64,000 bases of DNA from Sternotherus odoratus (GCA_032164245.1 JAVMKO010000001.1:18451603-18515602), one strand, 5' to 3'; shown: positions 47,064 through 57,192, numbered from the stretch's first letter. A program made the numbers and translations. The notes: generated by a model from the letters alone, not told the origin.

Positions 47064-47150
47064 TTTAAGATTAGCAGCCATGTTAGTCTGTATCCGTAAA
47101 GAAAACAAGGAATACTTGTGGCACCTTAGAGACTAACCAATTTATTTCAG
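47064..47150 (-). repeat. PLE tail, 87 bp, with 9-bp target duplication
   Basis: CATAGCATG at 47055-47063 and 47151-47159 flank an insert that starts TTTAAGATTAGCAGCCATG and stops at TTTATTTCAG. On the minus strand it therefore keeps the tail's 3' end and is 5'-truncated. Confidence 0.85.
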
Positions 47151-47159
47151 CATAGCATG

Positions 47160-48240
47160 CTTGTTTTGCATGGGATAGATTGTTCCAAGAGAATGGCCAT
47201 TTTGCTCTCATGTGGGCATGTTTTTTCACATACTCACAGGGATCTGCCATGTGCAGCTCACAGAAGGATTGGACCAGTAGGAACCCATACCAGAGTCACA
47301 CTTTGTAAATATAAACTAACCTTCCAAGCTGATACATGTCTCAACCCTTTGAAATAAACTTCACCAACCTTGGACAAATTAAAGATTTCCTTTGGAAATT
47401 TACTTGGCTGATGATCTGAGTTGCTAACCTCTTCTTTTTCCCTTAACCTACTCAGCTCAGCACTGAATTGTGCTACTCTCAAAGTTTTCTCACACTCGTC
47501 AGTTGGTACATTCAGACAGATTCCCAGACAAATGGGAAAAACGTTAAAGGTCAGATATTAAAAAAATAATAAACAAGAAAATTGCAGAACCCATGACTGC
47601 TCTGACAGCAATGATACAAATACAGGGTTATCTACAAGTTTGGAACATTATGCAGGCTTCTTCCTTCTTAGCTTGATTCCAGAATTGTAGTCCCTCCCCC
47701 TCTGCCATATGTGAAGCCTCTTCACAAAATGACACAATATTTCTCTAACTTCTTTGATATGTACTGACTATCCCTTCCAGAAGGCTTCTGATGATCCAAG
47801 ACCAGAAAAAAGTGACCAAGGTATTTCATTTTATGAGCTGCCATCTGAAACTGTATTTTGCAGGCTTCACCAACTTTCTCTTTGAGGTTAAAGATTTTCT
47901 TTTTAATCACACCCCCCATTAATCTTTATTATTTTGCCTGATTTTATAATAGGGGTAACTTTGGATGGTCATGTATAAAGATGCTTGATAAGTGTATTTT
48001 GTTTTATTTTATGAGCTATTAAAAACCAATGAAAATCACTCATCCACTGAACCTTGTTCCCACAACACTACATGGAATGGGAATTCCCAAAGATGGGTCC
48101 ATGGCCTTTCATCTTATCTTCATCAACTTAAAATGTGCATAAATCTGTGCAGGTGTAACCAACACACCAAATGTGTGGTGTTCAGTCCCATCTAGTGAGA
48201 CCAAGACCACTTAGAGAGAGAGATTAATGAGTTTTCTCCA
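47160..48240. other. Intronic, nothing recognised
   Basis: AT-rich; no assignment. Confidence 0.4.
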
Positions 48241-48345
48241 CAGCCTTAGCTAACAAACTCATGCAGTAGAGGCTCATGCACTAAACTCCAGGTTCAATCC
48301 TGCCCGCTGATGACCGGAGTCTGTGGGCCTTACACAGAGCCCAAG
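48241..48345 (+). repeat. tRNA-derived SINE head
   Basis: TTAGCTAACAAACTCATGCA (box A region), GAGGCTCATGCACTAAACTC, then GGTTCAATCCTG (box B, 48291-48302). Same family as 34055-34140, opposite strand. Confidence 0.65.
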
Positions 48346-49440
48346 AAGACCAGATTTGTGTAACCATGGCAGCCTTCACAAACAACATGGTGAATAAACA
48401 CATTCATAAACACCAAGGACAAGATTCTGCTGCTGCAGTAATCCACCTGAAATCAATGAGGTTGAACCACAGTAAATGAAAACAGTACATAACTTGAAAT
48501 AAGGAATATTATAAGTACGTAGGGCACATCCCACCTATCCGAGTGTCTGTACAGAGTGATATTTCCCCCATACCTTTTGACCTTCATAAATACTAAATGA
48601 AATTTCCATGGAGCTTGAGCAGTAGCCAATTATCTTCCTAGCTCAGATGACTGTGACAGCTAGATTTTGATTTTATTATGTCTAACTAATTGACTTGCGG
48701 AGTGGTCTCATGCAAGCTGCCTCAGCTGGGAGCTGAAGGAACTCAGAATATGATGAGTATTGAATCCCAAGTACTAATCTGTTTAAATTATATCATTTGG
48801 TTGTTCTTGTCATTTTAACCTGTGGGTGATTGCAAACACAAAACTAGAGACAGACTAAAAATGTGGCCTCATCCATAATGTAATTACACTCCTTTGCTCT
48901 CCAGGCAAGAAACTTTTTTTATAGTTATCACAAGAGTGATGTAACACAAGTTTCCCCTACTGCATGTGACTTGCTGCCCATAGTCAGGGCCATCCTAATT
49001 CTCATGTGGTAGAGATCTGGGGAATGGATTATCTTCCACTGGCATTTAATTCCGAACAGTAGAGTGAACAAATAGGAAACAGATTTTCTCCTTAATAAAG
49101 TCAGGACTTCAGTGCTGTAAGATAACAATTTATACACCTAAAATGTATTATCAAAAATGAATGTAATCATATAAAAATGTCTTGGAAACCTACATTGGAG
49201 GATTTAACAGAATTCAGAAAATCTTTTTGACATTTGGAAGTGGATGACAAGACGAGCTTAGTTTACATGATCTGTTTTTTGTATGATTCATTTCAACTTG
49301 CAGTATGTTCTCTCCAAAGAGTGCTGTTTAAAGAGGCACAGGGAAAAAAAAACATTCATGCACATTTTACTATTTTGTTTTTCAGTTTTCTTTACTGCAT
49401 TGTTCAGCTAACACAACCACAAGCTTCTTATTGGTTTCAG
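48346..49440. other. Intronic; ends in a splice acceptor
   Basis: AT-rich without assignment. The final bases CTTCTTATTGGTTTCAG are a good 3' splice site for the next exon. Confidence 0.4.
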
Positions 49441-49494
49441 ATAATGGTGTGATTTACAAAACCTCTGACCCAATTCTGGATTATGAAACAGACT
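49441..49494 (+). CDS. Putative exon 3: cadherin LDYE segment
   Basis: Acceptor TATTGGTTTCAG, donor GACT|GTAAAG. With one base carried from exon 2 the frame reads DNGVIYKTSDPILDYETD. G.IY....P.LDYE is the classic C-D region of a cadherin repeat, where the glutamate of LDYE (or LDRE) helps bind Ca2+. It follows directly on ...FTIYSNQ at the end of exon 2, giving F.I....NGVIY....LDYE with normal spacing. It leaves one base, which fits exon 4 if that exon begins at 52544. The exon is short (54 bp), so the call depends on the neighbours. Confidence 0.6.
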
Positions 49495-49889
49495 GTAAAG
49501 ACTACAAAGAGATCTGTGAAAAAAATCCTCTAAATTTATGTGCAGAAAATACTTCTTCTAACGAGATGATTTTTTTAATCAAATTTGTATTTATTTCTAT
49601 TGATTTTAATGCTGTTTTACTTGACAATCTATTGCACAATTAACACTATGAGCACAACAAAAGGCGGGAAAAGGGAAAAATGATTAGAAGACAGGAGTAG
49701 TGAACCCTCAGAAGGAGTTTACCCTAGCAAATAATTTCTGTGTAGTGTTCTTTCCAAATATGTAATTTTCCTTGGCAGAGTTTCAGAATGGCTTTTAATA
49801 ACTAAATCCTAAATTTAGCCTACATTTTTCTCTCTATAAACCAGTTCAAACGTATAAACATCCTATGAACACATACCCCTCAAAATTAA
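49495..49889. other. Intronic
   Basis: The open frame continues past the donor for about 50 codons into AT-rich sequence but loses cadherin character after LDYETD. Confidence 0.4.
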
Positions 49890-50235
49890 GGGCCGGATTT
49901 TTTAAGGCTCCCAAAGGAAGGGAGTCATCCAATGACCATTGAAAGTCAATGAGGGTCGGGCACCTAAATTTCAATAAGCACCTCTAAAAATCTAATCCTA
50001 AAACAAGACGGGTTTGATTTAAATAGCCATTGAATTTATGTTAAACTTTCCATGGCCATTAACTATAACCACAAGATATCAACCCTGCCTTCAAACAAAG
50101 AGGCCTTAGCTTTCGTAACCATCCCAAAGTTCAAGTCATTGGTATTTAGGCTCCCTGCTGGTTAAATCTTCAGAGCCTAAGTCACTCCAGTACTTTTGAA
50201 ATTTTTACTGTATAGTCTTATCTGAAAAAACAATA
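49890..50235. repeat. Old palindromic repeats (GGCACCTAA type)
   Basis: GGCCGGATTTTTTAAGGCTC, CCATTGAAAGTCAATGAGGG, TCGGGCACCTAAATTTC and CTCTAAAAATCTAATCC form one palindromic copy (49890-50000). A decayed second piece at 50141-50215 has GTATTTAGGCTCC and GCCTAAGTCACTCC. Confidence 0.5.
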
Positions 50236-50937
50236 TCTATTTAAGCACAATGGGGTCAATGAGATGTCACAAGATGTTGTAACTGATTCAGTTGCTCAGT
50301 GTTCTGGTACACCAGGGGACTCAGTAGCATGCTAGGTGTGTCATGACTCAGAAGAAAGTGCTGAAGATGCTCCAGCTGCTAGATCTATTGGTACTAGTCC
50401 TGGGGGATCCCAATAAACACCTGGACATGACTCAAGGAAAGGGGCATTAATGAGGCTGACAGAAAGGAGAGGTTGCTGATACCTTAGGTACAGTGGCTCA
50501 AGTTCTGACACAGCATTTCCTAAGTTTGCCACTGCAGGGCACCCCATAGCACCTGAGCCCTCCACCAGTCTATTCTTCTCTGAAATCCAAATAGCTGATT
50601 TGTAGCCTTCCTGGCCAGGATCAGACATGGTGTGTCTTCCTGGGTCTCCCCTCTTCATTGTTTCCCTGATGCTGCAGCAACACTTCCTGCACAGCTTCTA
50701 CTAGTGGGCTACTCTAGCTACACAGGCAGCTAGACTAAATGCCTTCCCATTTGTCCCTGGATGTATATAGTAGTCCTCTAAAAGGACAATAGCCTTTTTT
50801 ATTGGGTCTGATAGCTGGTCACAGACTACTGACCACACTAATCCCCAGGGGCTACAACACTCTGACTGCAATAGCCTTTTTCATGACCCTGAGCTAGCCA
50901 CTGGCTCTGTGTCCTAGAGAAGTCCCTTCAGGCCTGT
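50236..50937. other. No gene seen
   Basis: Mixed composition. The 105-codon minus-strand frame at 50341-50658 shows no signature. Confidence 0.35.
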
Positions 50938-51620
50938 CATAGAATCATAGAAAATTAGGGTTGGAGGTGACCTCAGGAGGTTATCTCTAGTCCATCCCCT
51001 GCTCTAGTCCATCCCCTGCCCCATCCCCTGCAGGACCAACACCAACTAAATCATCTCAGCCATGGCTTTGTCAGGCCGTGCCTTAAGAACCTCTAAGGAT
51101 GGAGATTCCACCATCTCCCTCGCTAATTAATTTCAGTGCTTCACCACCTTCCTAGTGAAATAGTGTTTCCCAATATTCAACCTAGACCTCCCAGACTGCA
51201 AATTGAAACCATTGTTCCTTGTTCTGTCATCTGCCACCACTGAGAACAGCCTCTTTGGAACCCCTCTTCAGGTAGTTGAAGGCTGCTATCAAAATCCCCC
51301 AAACTGTTCTTTTCTGCAGACTAAATAACCCAGTTCCCTCAGCCTCTCCTCATAAATAATGTGCCCCAGCCCCCTAATCCAGAACTGGATACAAGACTCC
51401 AGGTGTAGCCTCACCAGTGCCTAATAGAGGGGAATAATCACTTCCCTTCATCTTCTGGCAATGCTCCTACTAATATGGCCCAATATGCTATTGGTCTTCT
51501 TGGCAACAAGGGCACACTGCTGACTAATATCCAACTTCTTGTCCACTGTTATCCTCCAGGCCCTTTTCTGCAGAACTGCTGCCTAGCCAGTCAAGTACTG
51601 CACAGACCTTTAGCCATCTG
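50938..51620 (-). repeat. CR1 LINE 3' part
   Basis: The low end TCATAGAATCATAGAAAATTA is the CR1 octamer terminus in reverse, followed by GGGTTGGAGGTGACCTCAGG. Further in, ACTGGATACAAGACTCCAGG, TGTAGCCTCACCAGTGCC and CTTCTTGGCAACAAGGGC are reverse-strand ORF2 sequence. 51004-51032 repeats TCCATCCCCTGC three times. Confidence 0.85.
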
Positions 51621-52127
51621 CAATGTCTGGCTCTCACATCCTGCTGTACATGTGGTGCCTCAGGTTTTGCTCCCTAGGCCAGCTTCTTGCTCTACTTGCA
51701 GCTCCTCAGCTTTTCTATAGCTTGCTTCATTGCTCTGCTCCTAGAACACCTTGCAACTCCTCTAGCCACTCTTCAGGTTCTCCGCTCTGCTCTCAGATAA
51801 CCATACCACCTATCTTGCCCAACCTGTTCTGGCCATTGCCTATTTAGAGATCACTTCCTGGGTGAAGCTCCTTCTAAGAGTTTCCATGGCTTCCCTGTAT
51901 TTGCCAAGGGAGGGGGATACACCTGTGTCTCAACCCAGGATGGTCAGGGGGGAGGGGATTGATTAAATTAGTAGCGGCTCAGTCACAATGTGTTCATAAA
52001 ACAGGAATATATGGAGATGGAACATGCAGAAATATACTAGGAGGAATCACATATCTATACAACTTGTAGGATAGGCTTTTGTACAATCCTGTAGAGCCAT
52101 ATGCTGCCACATTTACACATGAGTACT

Positions 52128-52295
52128 AGTGAATAGCACAATAGATAGGCATTTAGGCAACCTGGGTTCTAGTCTCATGTCTGTTGCTGTTTTCCCTGGG
52201 ACAAGTCTCTGTGCTTTGATTTCCCCAACAAGGATAATGCTGTTGACCTCCATTGTAAAGTGTAGGGATAAAGAATGCACTATTATTCATGAATT
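52128..52295 (+). repeat. MIR-like SINE
   Basis: GCAACCTGGGTTCTAGTCTC, GGGACAAGTCTCTGTGCTTT, GATTTCCCC, GGATAATGCTGTTGACCTCC and TTGTAAAGTG run in MIR order. The box B-like GGTTCTAGTC and the core are recognisable. Confidence 0.7.
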
Positions 52296-52543
52296 AAGAT
52301 GCTCTTCAACATAAGGGTGGGAGAAGTAGGCTCAACAAGATTGCTTTTCAACCCTTGCATTGAGTAGCACTCGCTCATGCATGTATTCCCACTGATATAC
52401 TCACCCTGTGGTGATGGGCACAGCCCAAAAACAGACCTGAACTTGGTGGAACAGCTGGCATGGGCAAGTGCTACTAAAACTGAATAAGGGATATAGAATT
52501 AGGTGCATTGTTTCTAAGTACAAATCTTGCTTCTCTTATGTAC

Positions 52544-52661
52544 TTTACCATTTCCACATGGCTGTTGCTGACAAAGACTGGGAAAAAATAACTTCCAGAT
52601 CATGCATTGGCACCAATTCCATAAACATCCAGAATGTAAACAATGAGGCTCCTGTCTTTGT
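52544..52661 (+). pseudogene. Putative exon 4: end of the first cadherin repeat, acceptor lost
   Basis: The frame gives FYHFHMAVADKDWEK, then SCIGTNSINIQNVNNEAPVF, the F-G strands and the linker of a cadherin repeat (usual form V.V.DVNDNAPVF). The donor GT|GTGAGT at 52662 is strong. Joined to LDYETD of exon 3, the spacing LDYE-TDF-YHFHMAVAD is normal and the phase fits only for a start at 52544. There, a pyrimidine-rich tract (CTTGCTTCTCTTATG) is followed by AC (52542-52543) where an AG is required. I infer a mutated splice acceptor. The only real AG nearby (52517-52518) would give the wrong phase. The reading itself is solid; the lesion is inference. Confidence 0.6.
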
Positions 52662-53130
52662 GTGAGTATTTACTACATTTTCCTTTTGAGAATAAACAAA
52701 TGCTGACCATGTAGCAAGTGCACTAATCTCACTAGCTATGCCTCTGCTGGGTAATGACTGATTTTTTTTCTTTACGATAAGACAGTTTATAAGTCAGGAA
52801 CATTTTGAAAAGTATAAACAAGAGTTATTAATAAAATAGTCATTAAACCCAGAAAAGTATTGGAGGTGACATTTCAGGTGCTGCTCACTCTTCTGAGAGA
52901 GAGTGAGAGAGAAACACTGATTATTTTTCTCTCGGCCTGAAGAACATTTCCTAGTAGATAAAACATAACTGAAACTCTGTTTTCAGTATTTCAGAAACAT
53001 TTCTTTTCAGAGTATTTTGGTTTTGCCTTCAACACAGCCTCTCTTTAGTTTCCTGCTCTGAGAACATGACTATATCTGGTTTCAAATGATTGTCTTTTAA
53101 TAATAAAGGAAATATAATACTACTACCACT

Positions 53131-53172
53131 ATTATTATTATTATTATTATTATTATTTATTAATAATAATAA
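53131..53172. repeat. (ATT)n microsatellite
   Basis: TTATTATTATTATTATTA-type run ending in the inverted TAATAATAATAA, giving a small hairpin potential. Confidence 0.9.
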
Positions 53173-53467
53173 AATACAGACATTATTTGCTCTTCTCTTT
53201 TGCTTAATTTAATAGTCCATTCTTTGATCTCAGTTACATTGATGTAAATATGAGGCTACTTTCATTGCAGTCATGCAACTGAATCATAATCTGTCCCAAT
53301 GTCTATTTGGGGAAACACTGGAGGACATTGTCTTTGTGACCATTTGGAACAGAGACAGCTGTTGCCTTTAGGAAGTGAAAATGATCTTTTATTTCTGTAA
53401 CCCGTGCTACACTTTTCAACCCAATGTCTCATTAGGCTATACTGTCCTTATTTTTATTTTGCAAGAG

Positions 53468-53601
53468 CAATATGCCAGGATTTCCAAGGAACATTTTGGA
53501 AAATCTGCCTGTTGGGATAATGGTGCTCAGATTGACTGCATGTAGGGGATAAAGTCCATTATGAATGTGTGGATATTTACAGTGCATTTTCTATAAATGA
53601 A
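53468..53601 (+). pseudogene. Putative exon 5: start of the second cadherin repeat, frameshifted
   Basis: Preceded by CCTTATTTTTATTTTGCAAGAG; starting at 53468 the C completes exon 4's codon (GT+C, valine). The first frame reads NMPGFPRNILENLPVGIMVL then RLTA: strands A-B of a cadherin repeat (F......ENLPVGT.V). It then runs into TAA at 53550. The next frame takes over: GDKVHYECVDIYSAFSINE, which fits D.D...Y.......F.IN. A one-base shift within about 53541-53550 therefore separates two halves of the same domain. The exon ends at or just before GT (53602), and a pogo-like element sits at 53606, inside the 5' splice region. Frame evidence is strong; the exact 3' boundary is not. Confidence 0.65.
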
Positions 53602-53605
53602 GTTA

Positions 53606-53927
53606 CAGTAGACTCTCGATGATCCAGGATTGGGTTAACCAGGATGTCAAAAAAAAATAAGCGTAACTCGCAGGGCCGGCTCTGGCTTTGTTGCCTCCCC
53701 AAGCACACAAAAAAAACCACCCCACCAGGGCACAGGGCAGCCACTGAACCAACACCCCTTCCCCCTCCCCCCCCCGGCAAAAACCAACACCCCTTCCCCC
53801 TGGTGCAGGGTGGCTGGTGACCCAGCCCCCCCATGCCCCGCATATTTCCTACAGACGTGATTATCCGGGATTTTATTAACCAGGATTACTTTTTTCTGTA
53901 TCATCCTGGATAATCGAGAGTCTACTG
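53606..53927. mobile_element. Pogo/Tigger-like MITE, copy 3, at a cadherin exon edge
   Basis: CAGTAGACTCTCGATGATCC at the left and inverted GGATAATCGAGAGTCTACTG at the right; TA on both sides (53604-53605, 53928-53929). The interior is collinear with copies 1 and 2 but contains an extra C-rich CCCCTTCCCCC/CCCGGCAAAAACC duplication. Confidence 0.8.
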
Positions 53928-53929
53928 TA

Positions 53930-54429
53930 ATAAGGGAATGGGTACTAAACCTGCTAAACTGGGGCTGTAATTTGGGAGTTCAGGCCCTGACTCTCCTTTC
54001 CTTGAGCAATCAAAGCTCCTTTGACTGAAGTGAATTCAGTGGGACAAGTCGATATAAAAAAACTACACTAGTAAGTCCTTTCTGCATATTCAACATGTCC
54101 CTTGGCAGCATGTGAAGATCTAAAGTACAAAGCAATGTGATATATAAATAAGCAGAATGCTATTGCACCTATAAAAAACACAACACAAGTGACAACTAAT
54201 ATATTCTGTGAGAGTGACCCCTTGAATTGTGACACTTTGAATGCATGAATTCAAGTGTAGTAGAATTTTAGATGCTCAGTCTTTTTCATAGCAGTGAATG
54301 TGGTCACAGCAGAACTACTTGCATGAATAAGGGTTGGAGGATCAGGCCCTTAAGGCCAAATTCTGCTTTAATTTACACTGGGTGCAACCTTGATGCAAGT
54401 TATCCAGAAAAAGTCACTCCTGATTATTG
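53930..54429. other. Intronic, nothing recognised
   Basis: No coding or repeat assignment. Confidence 0.4.
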
Positions 54430-54540
54430 GAAAAAATTAACAGATCTAAGTCCAGACAGGACCATTAGTATCATGTAGTCTGACCTCCGCATAACATTGG
54501 CCAAACAAGGCGTGTGGAATATAGTGGGCCAGATTCTGAT
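54430..54540 (-). repeat. CR1-like 3' end fragment
   Basis: GGACCATTAGTATCATGTAG, TCTGACCTCCGCATAAC and GGCCAAACAAGG match the reverse-strand CR1-type 3' region (compare 23850 and 14482). Confidence 0.5.
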
Positions 54541-55114
54541 CTCTGCCGCCTGGCATGATTTTTTAGAAATGTTGAACACCTTCAGCTTCAAGTCAGAATG
54601 AACTTCAGGTGCTCAGTACCTCTGAAAATCAGTCCCTTGGCCTTCAGGAAAAAATTATTGTTGATTTGACTAATGGCTGACCAGAGTAATTAACCATTCA
54701 TTGTTAACTGTAATATAAGGATTTCTTTTATCATGCATGCTTAATCATCACTTAAACTTGTTTACTTAAGAAGGAGTATACAACTCAGTCCCAGTTATTT
54801 TGGAAAAGCGAGTTAGGCTGCTTAGGCTGAAATTAAATTTTATTGGTTGAATGGTAATACATATACAGTATTTTATAGACATATAAAAGAAAGGCATTGT
54901 ACAATTTGTTCTGAAGTTTGTAGTTTACACAAGGGATTATGACAGAATCAAAACATGTTTTTTTAATTTTACTGAAATGTTTCATAGGATATATTTTACT
55001 GAGAGTTTGACAGCATATTACCCATAAGCCACATTGTAAAATGAGTTATATTATTAATATATTATTGAACAGCCTTCTAATATGGGATCTGGAAAATCAA
55101 CATTCCCAAAGCTG
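54541..55114. other. Intronic, nothing recognised
   Basis: AT-rich; no assignment up to the PLE target duplication at 55115. Confidence 0.4.
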
Positions 55115-56316
55115 TGATTCAAAACAAACTCCTCAACTCTCGTCCACTCACACCCCTTCTCTATCTACGCTACATTGATGACATCTTCATCATCTGGACC
55201 CATGGGAAAGAAACTCTGGAAGAATTCCACCATGACTTCAACAGCTTCCACCCCAACATCCACCTCAGTCTGGACCAGTCCACACAGGAAATCCACTTCC
55301 TAGACACCACAGTGCAAATTAATGACGGCCACATCGACACCACCCTATACCGAAAACCTACCGACAGCTATGCCTACCTTCATGCCACCAGCTTCCATCC
55401 CGGACATACCACACGATCCATTGTCTACAGCCAAGCACTGAGGTACAATCGGATTTGCTCCAACCCCTCAGACAGAGACCAACACCTACGAGATCTTCAC
55501 CAGGCTTTCTCAAAACTACAATACCCACACAAGGAAATAAGGACACAGATCAACAGAGCCAGACGTGTACCCAGAAGCCTGCTGCTACAAGACAAGCCCA
55601 AGAAAAAAAACAACAGAGCACCACTGGCCATCACCTACAGTCCTCAGTTAAAACCTTTGCAACGCATCATCAGTGACCTACAACCCATCCTGGACAATAA
55701 TCCCTCACTTTCAAAAGCCTTGGGAGGAAGGCCAGTCCTGGCACACAGACAACCTGCCAACCTTAAACAAATTCTCAACAGCAACAGCACACTGCACCAC
55801 AATAACTCCAACTCAGGAACCAATCCATGCAACAAACCTCGATGCCAACTCTGCCCACATATCTACACCAGCAACACCATCACAGGACCTAACCAGATCA
55901 ACCATACCATCACTGGCTCATTCACCTGTACATCAACCAATGTCATATATGCCATTATATGCCACCAGTGTCCCTCTGCTATGTACATCGGCCAAACTGG
56001 ACAGTCCCTACGAAAAAGGATAAATGCACACAAATCAGATATTAGGAATGGCAATATACAAAAACCTGTAGGGGAACACTTCAACCTGCCTGGACACACT
56101 ATTACAGATTTAAAGGTCACCATTCTGCAGAAAGGGAACTTCAGATCCAGACTGCAAAGAGAGACTGCAGAGCTTCAATTCATTTGCAAATTCAGCACAC
56201 ACACTTTGGGATTGAACCGGGATCTACAATGGTTGGCTAATTACAGACATTGTTTCTCATCTCTCCATGTCCACACACCCCATTCAAATGCTAGACGAAT
56301 AATCCACACTCCCTGA
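55114..56316 (+). CDS. PLE reverse transcriptase C-terminus plus GIY-YIG endonuclease
   Basis: An uninterrupted frame of 400 codons. The first five codons lie in the target duplication, so the apparent start (GTG at 55114) is not a native start. Residues 20-23 are YIDD, the reverse-transcriptase catalytic box; the thumb and a basic linker (DKPKKKNNR near 160) follow. Cysteines at about 239, 244, 247, 272, 283 and 286 form a zinc-binding-like cluster. The GIY-YIG endonuclease follows: VIYAI (277-281), MYIGQTG (290-296), R302, H306 and E321 in VGEHF, the expected catalytic set. In PLEs this protein copies RNA at a nicked target. Lacking the RT fingers and palm start, this copy cannot act alone. 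The absence of stops suggests recent insertion. Confidence 0.85.
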   Translation: MIQNKLLNSRPLTPLLYLRYIDDIFIIWTHGKETLEEFHHDFNSFHPNIHLSLDQSTQEIHFLDTTVQINDGHIDTTLYRKPTDSYAYLHATSFHPGHTTRSIVYSQALRYNRICSNPSDRDQHLRDLHQAFSKLQYPHKEIRTQINRARRVPRSLLLQDKPKKKNNRAPLAITYSPQLKPLQRIISDLQPILDNNPSLSKALGGRPVLAHRQPANLKQILNSNSTLHHNNSNSGTNPCNKPRCQLCPHIYTSNTITGPNQINHTITGSFTCTSTNVIYAIICHQCPSAMYIGQTGQSLRKRINAHKSDIRNGNIQKPVGEHFNLPGHTITDLKVTILQKGNFRSRLQRETAELQFICKFSTHTLGLNRDLQWLANYRHCFSSLHVHTPHSNARRIIHTP

Positions 56317-56543
56317 TCGGAGATAACAAGCTGGCTCAGCTTAATTGGACTAACCTTTTCACCTCCCACCTGGCTCTTACCTACTTTTCTATAACTGCCT
56401 GTTTGTGAACACTTCTACTGCCTGCATCCGACGAAGTGGGTATTAGCCCACGAAAGCTCATGCTTCAAAACTTTATAGTTAGTCTTTAAGGTGCCACAGG
56501 ACTTTGTTAACTCTGCTATTCCAGACTAACACGGCTACCACCC
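55130..56543 (+). mobile_element. Penelope-like retroelement, 5'-truncated, well preserved
   Basis: A perfect 15-bp duplication TGATTCAAAACAAAC flanks it (55115-55129 and 56544-56558). The insert contains the C-terminal part of reverse transcriptase, a GIY-YIG endonuclease, a 3' untranslated stretch (56320-56424) and the tail (GACGAAGTGGGTATTAGCCC ... CCAGACTAACACGGCTACC) that occurs alone at many other places in this window. It therefore identifies those solitary tails as PLE-derived. Full-length PLEs would have an N-terminal reverse transcriptase region, which is missing here. Confidence 0.9.
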
Positions 56544-56558
56544 TGATTCAAAACAAAC

Positions 56559-57192
56559 ACTGTGAGACTCAGAATTCAGCAGGGTATAATCCATTACCTG
56601 GTGCTTTTATGATACAGTGGCAATGCAGATGCATGAATTTTGGTTACAATGCACCGGATCTTCAGCTGGCATAAATCAATATAGCTTGATTGACTTTGAT
56701 TTACACCAGCTGAGGATCCGGTCCACAGTCCGTTTACAAGACAATCCCTTTTTCCCCCTCCAAAGAGGGGGAGATCAAGGCATGAGCAGGTTCACTGATT
56801 CAAAATGTTCACTTTCTATGCCTATATGGACAGAATACACTTTAATATTAATTTAAATCTGTGTTAAATTACTTTATTTGCACTAAGCACAGCACCTCCA
56901 AAATTCTCCATGAATAGTGTGAAGTGGACTTAGAGCAACTGGAGAATGCCAGCAGGGAACACCGTTGTACAAGGGAAGCCCTCACTTGTGTAACGCTTAC
57001 AGAGGCAACATAGTTGTCCCATGCACCAACCATGTCCCTTTTCTGTCTCTCCCTGAATTAAGTGTTGATTACTAAACATGATAGAGTTGTCAGTAGCAAG
57101 GTTCATTTCAGTTATTCATTACATTACTGAAATAGTAAGGAAGTTACTGCAAATTAAAAATAGTGATCGTTATTTTTGTTAATAATGCTATC
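56559..57192. other. Intronic; includes one palindromic repeat
   Basis: Apart from the palindrome at 56645-56722 no assignment. Confidence 0.4.
56645..56722. repeat. Imperfect palindrome
   Basis: CACCGGATCTTCAGCTGGCA and TAAATCAATATAGCTTGATT at the left pair with GATTTACACCAGCTGAGGAT, CCGG at the right. Same class as 33735-33845. Confidence 0.65.

Noticed and set aside
49495..49643. Extension of cadherin exon 3 to the frame's stop
   Set aside because: Cadherin-like sequence stops at LDYETD; the remainder is AT-rich and a usable donor is present at 49495.
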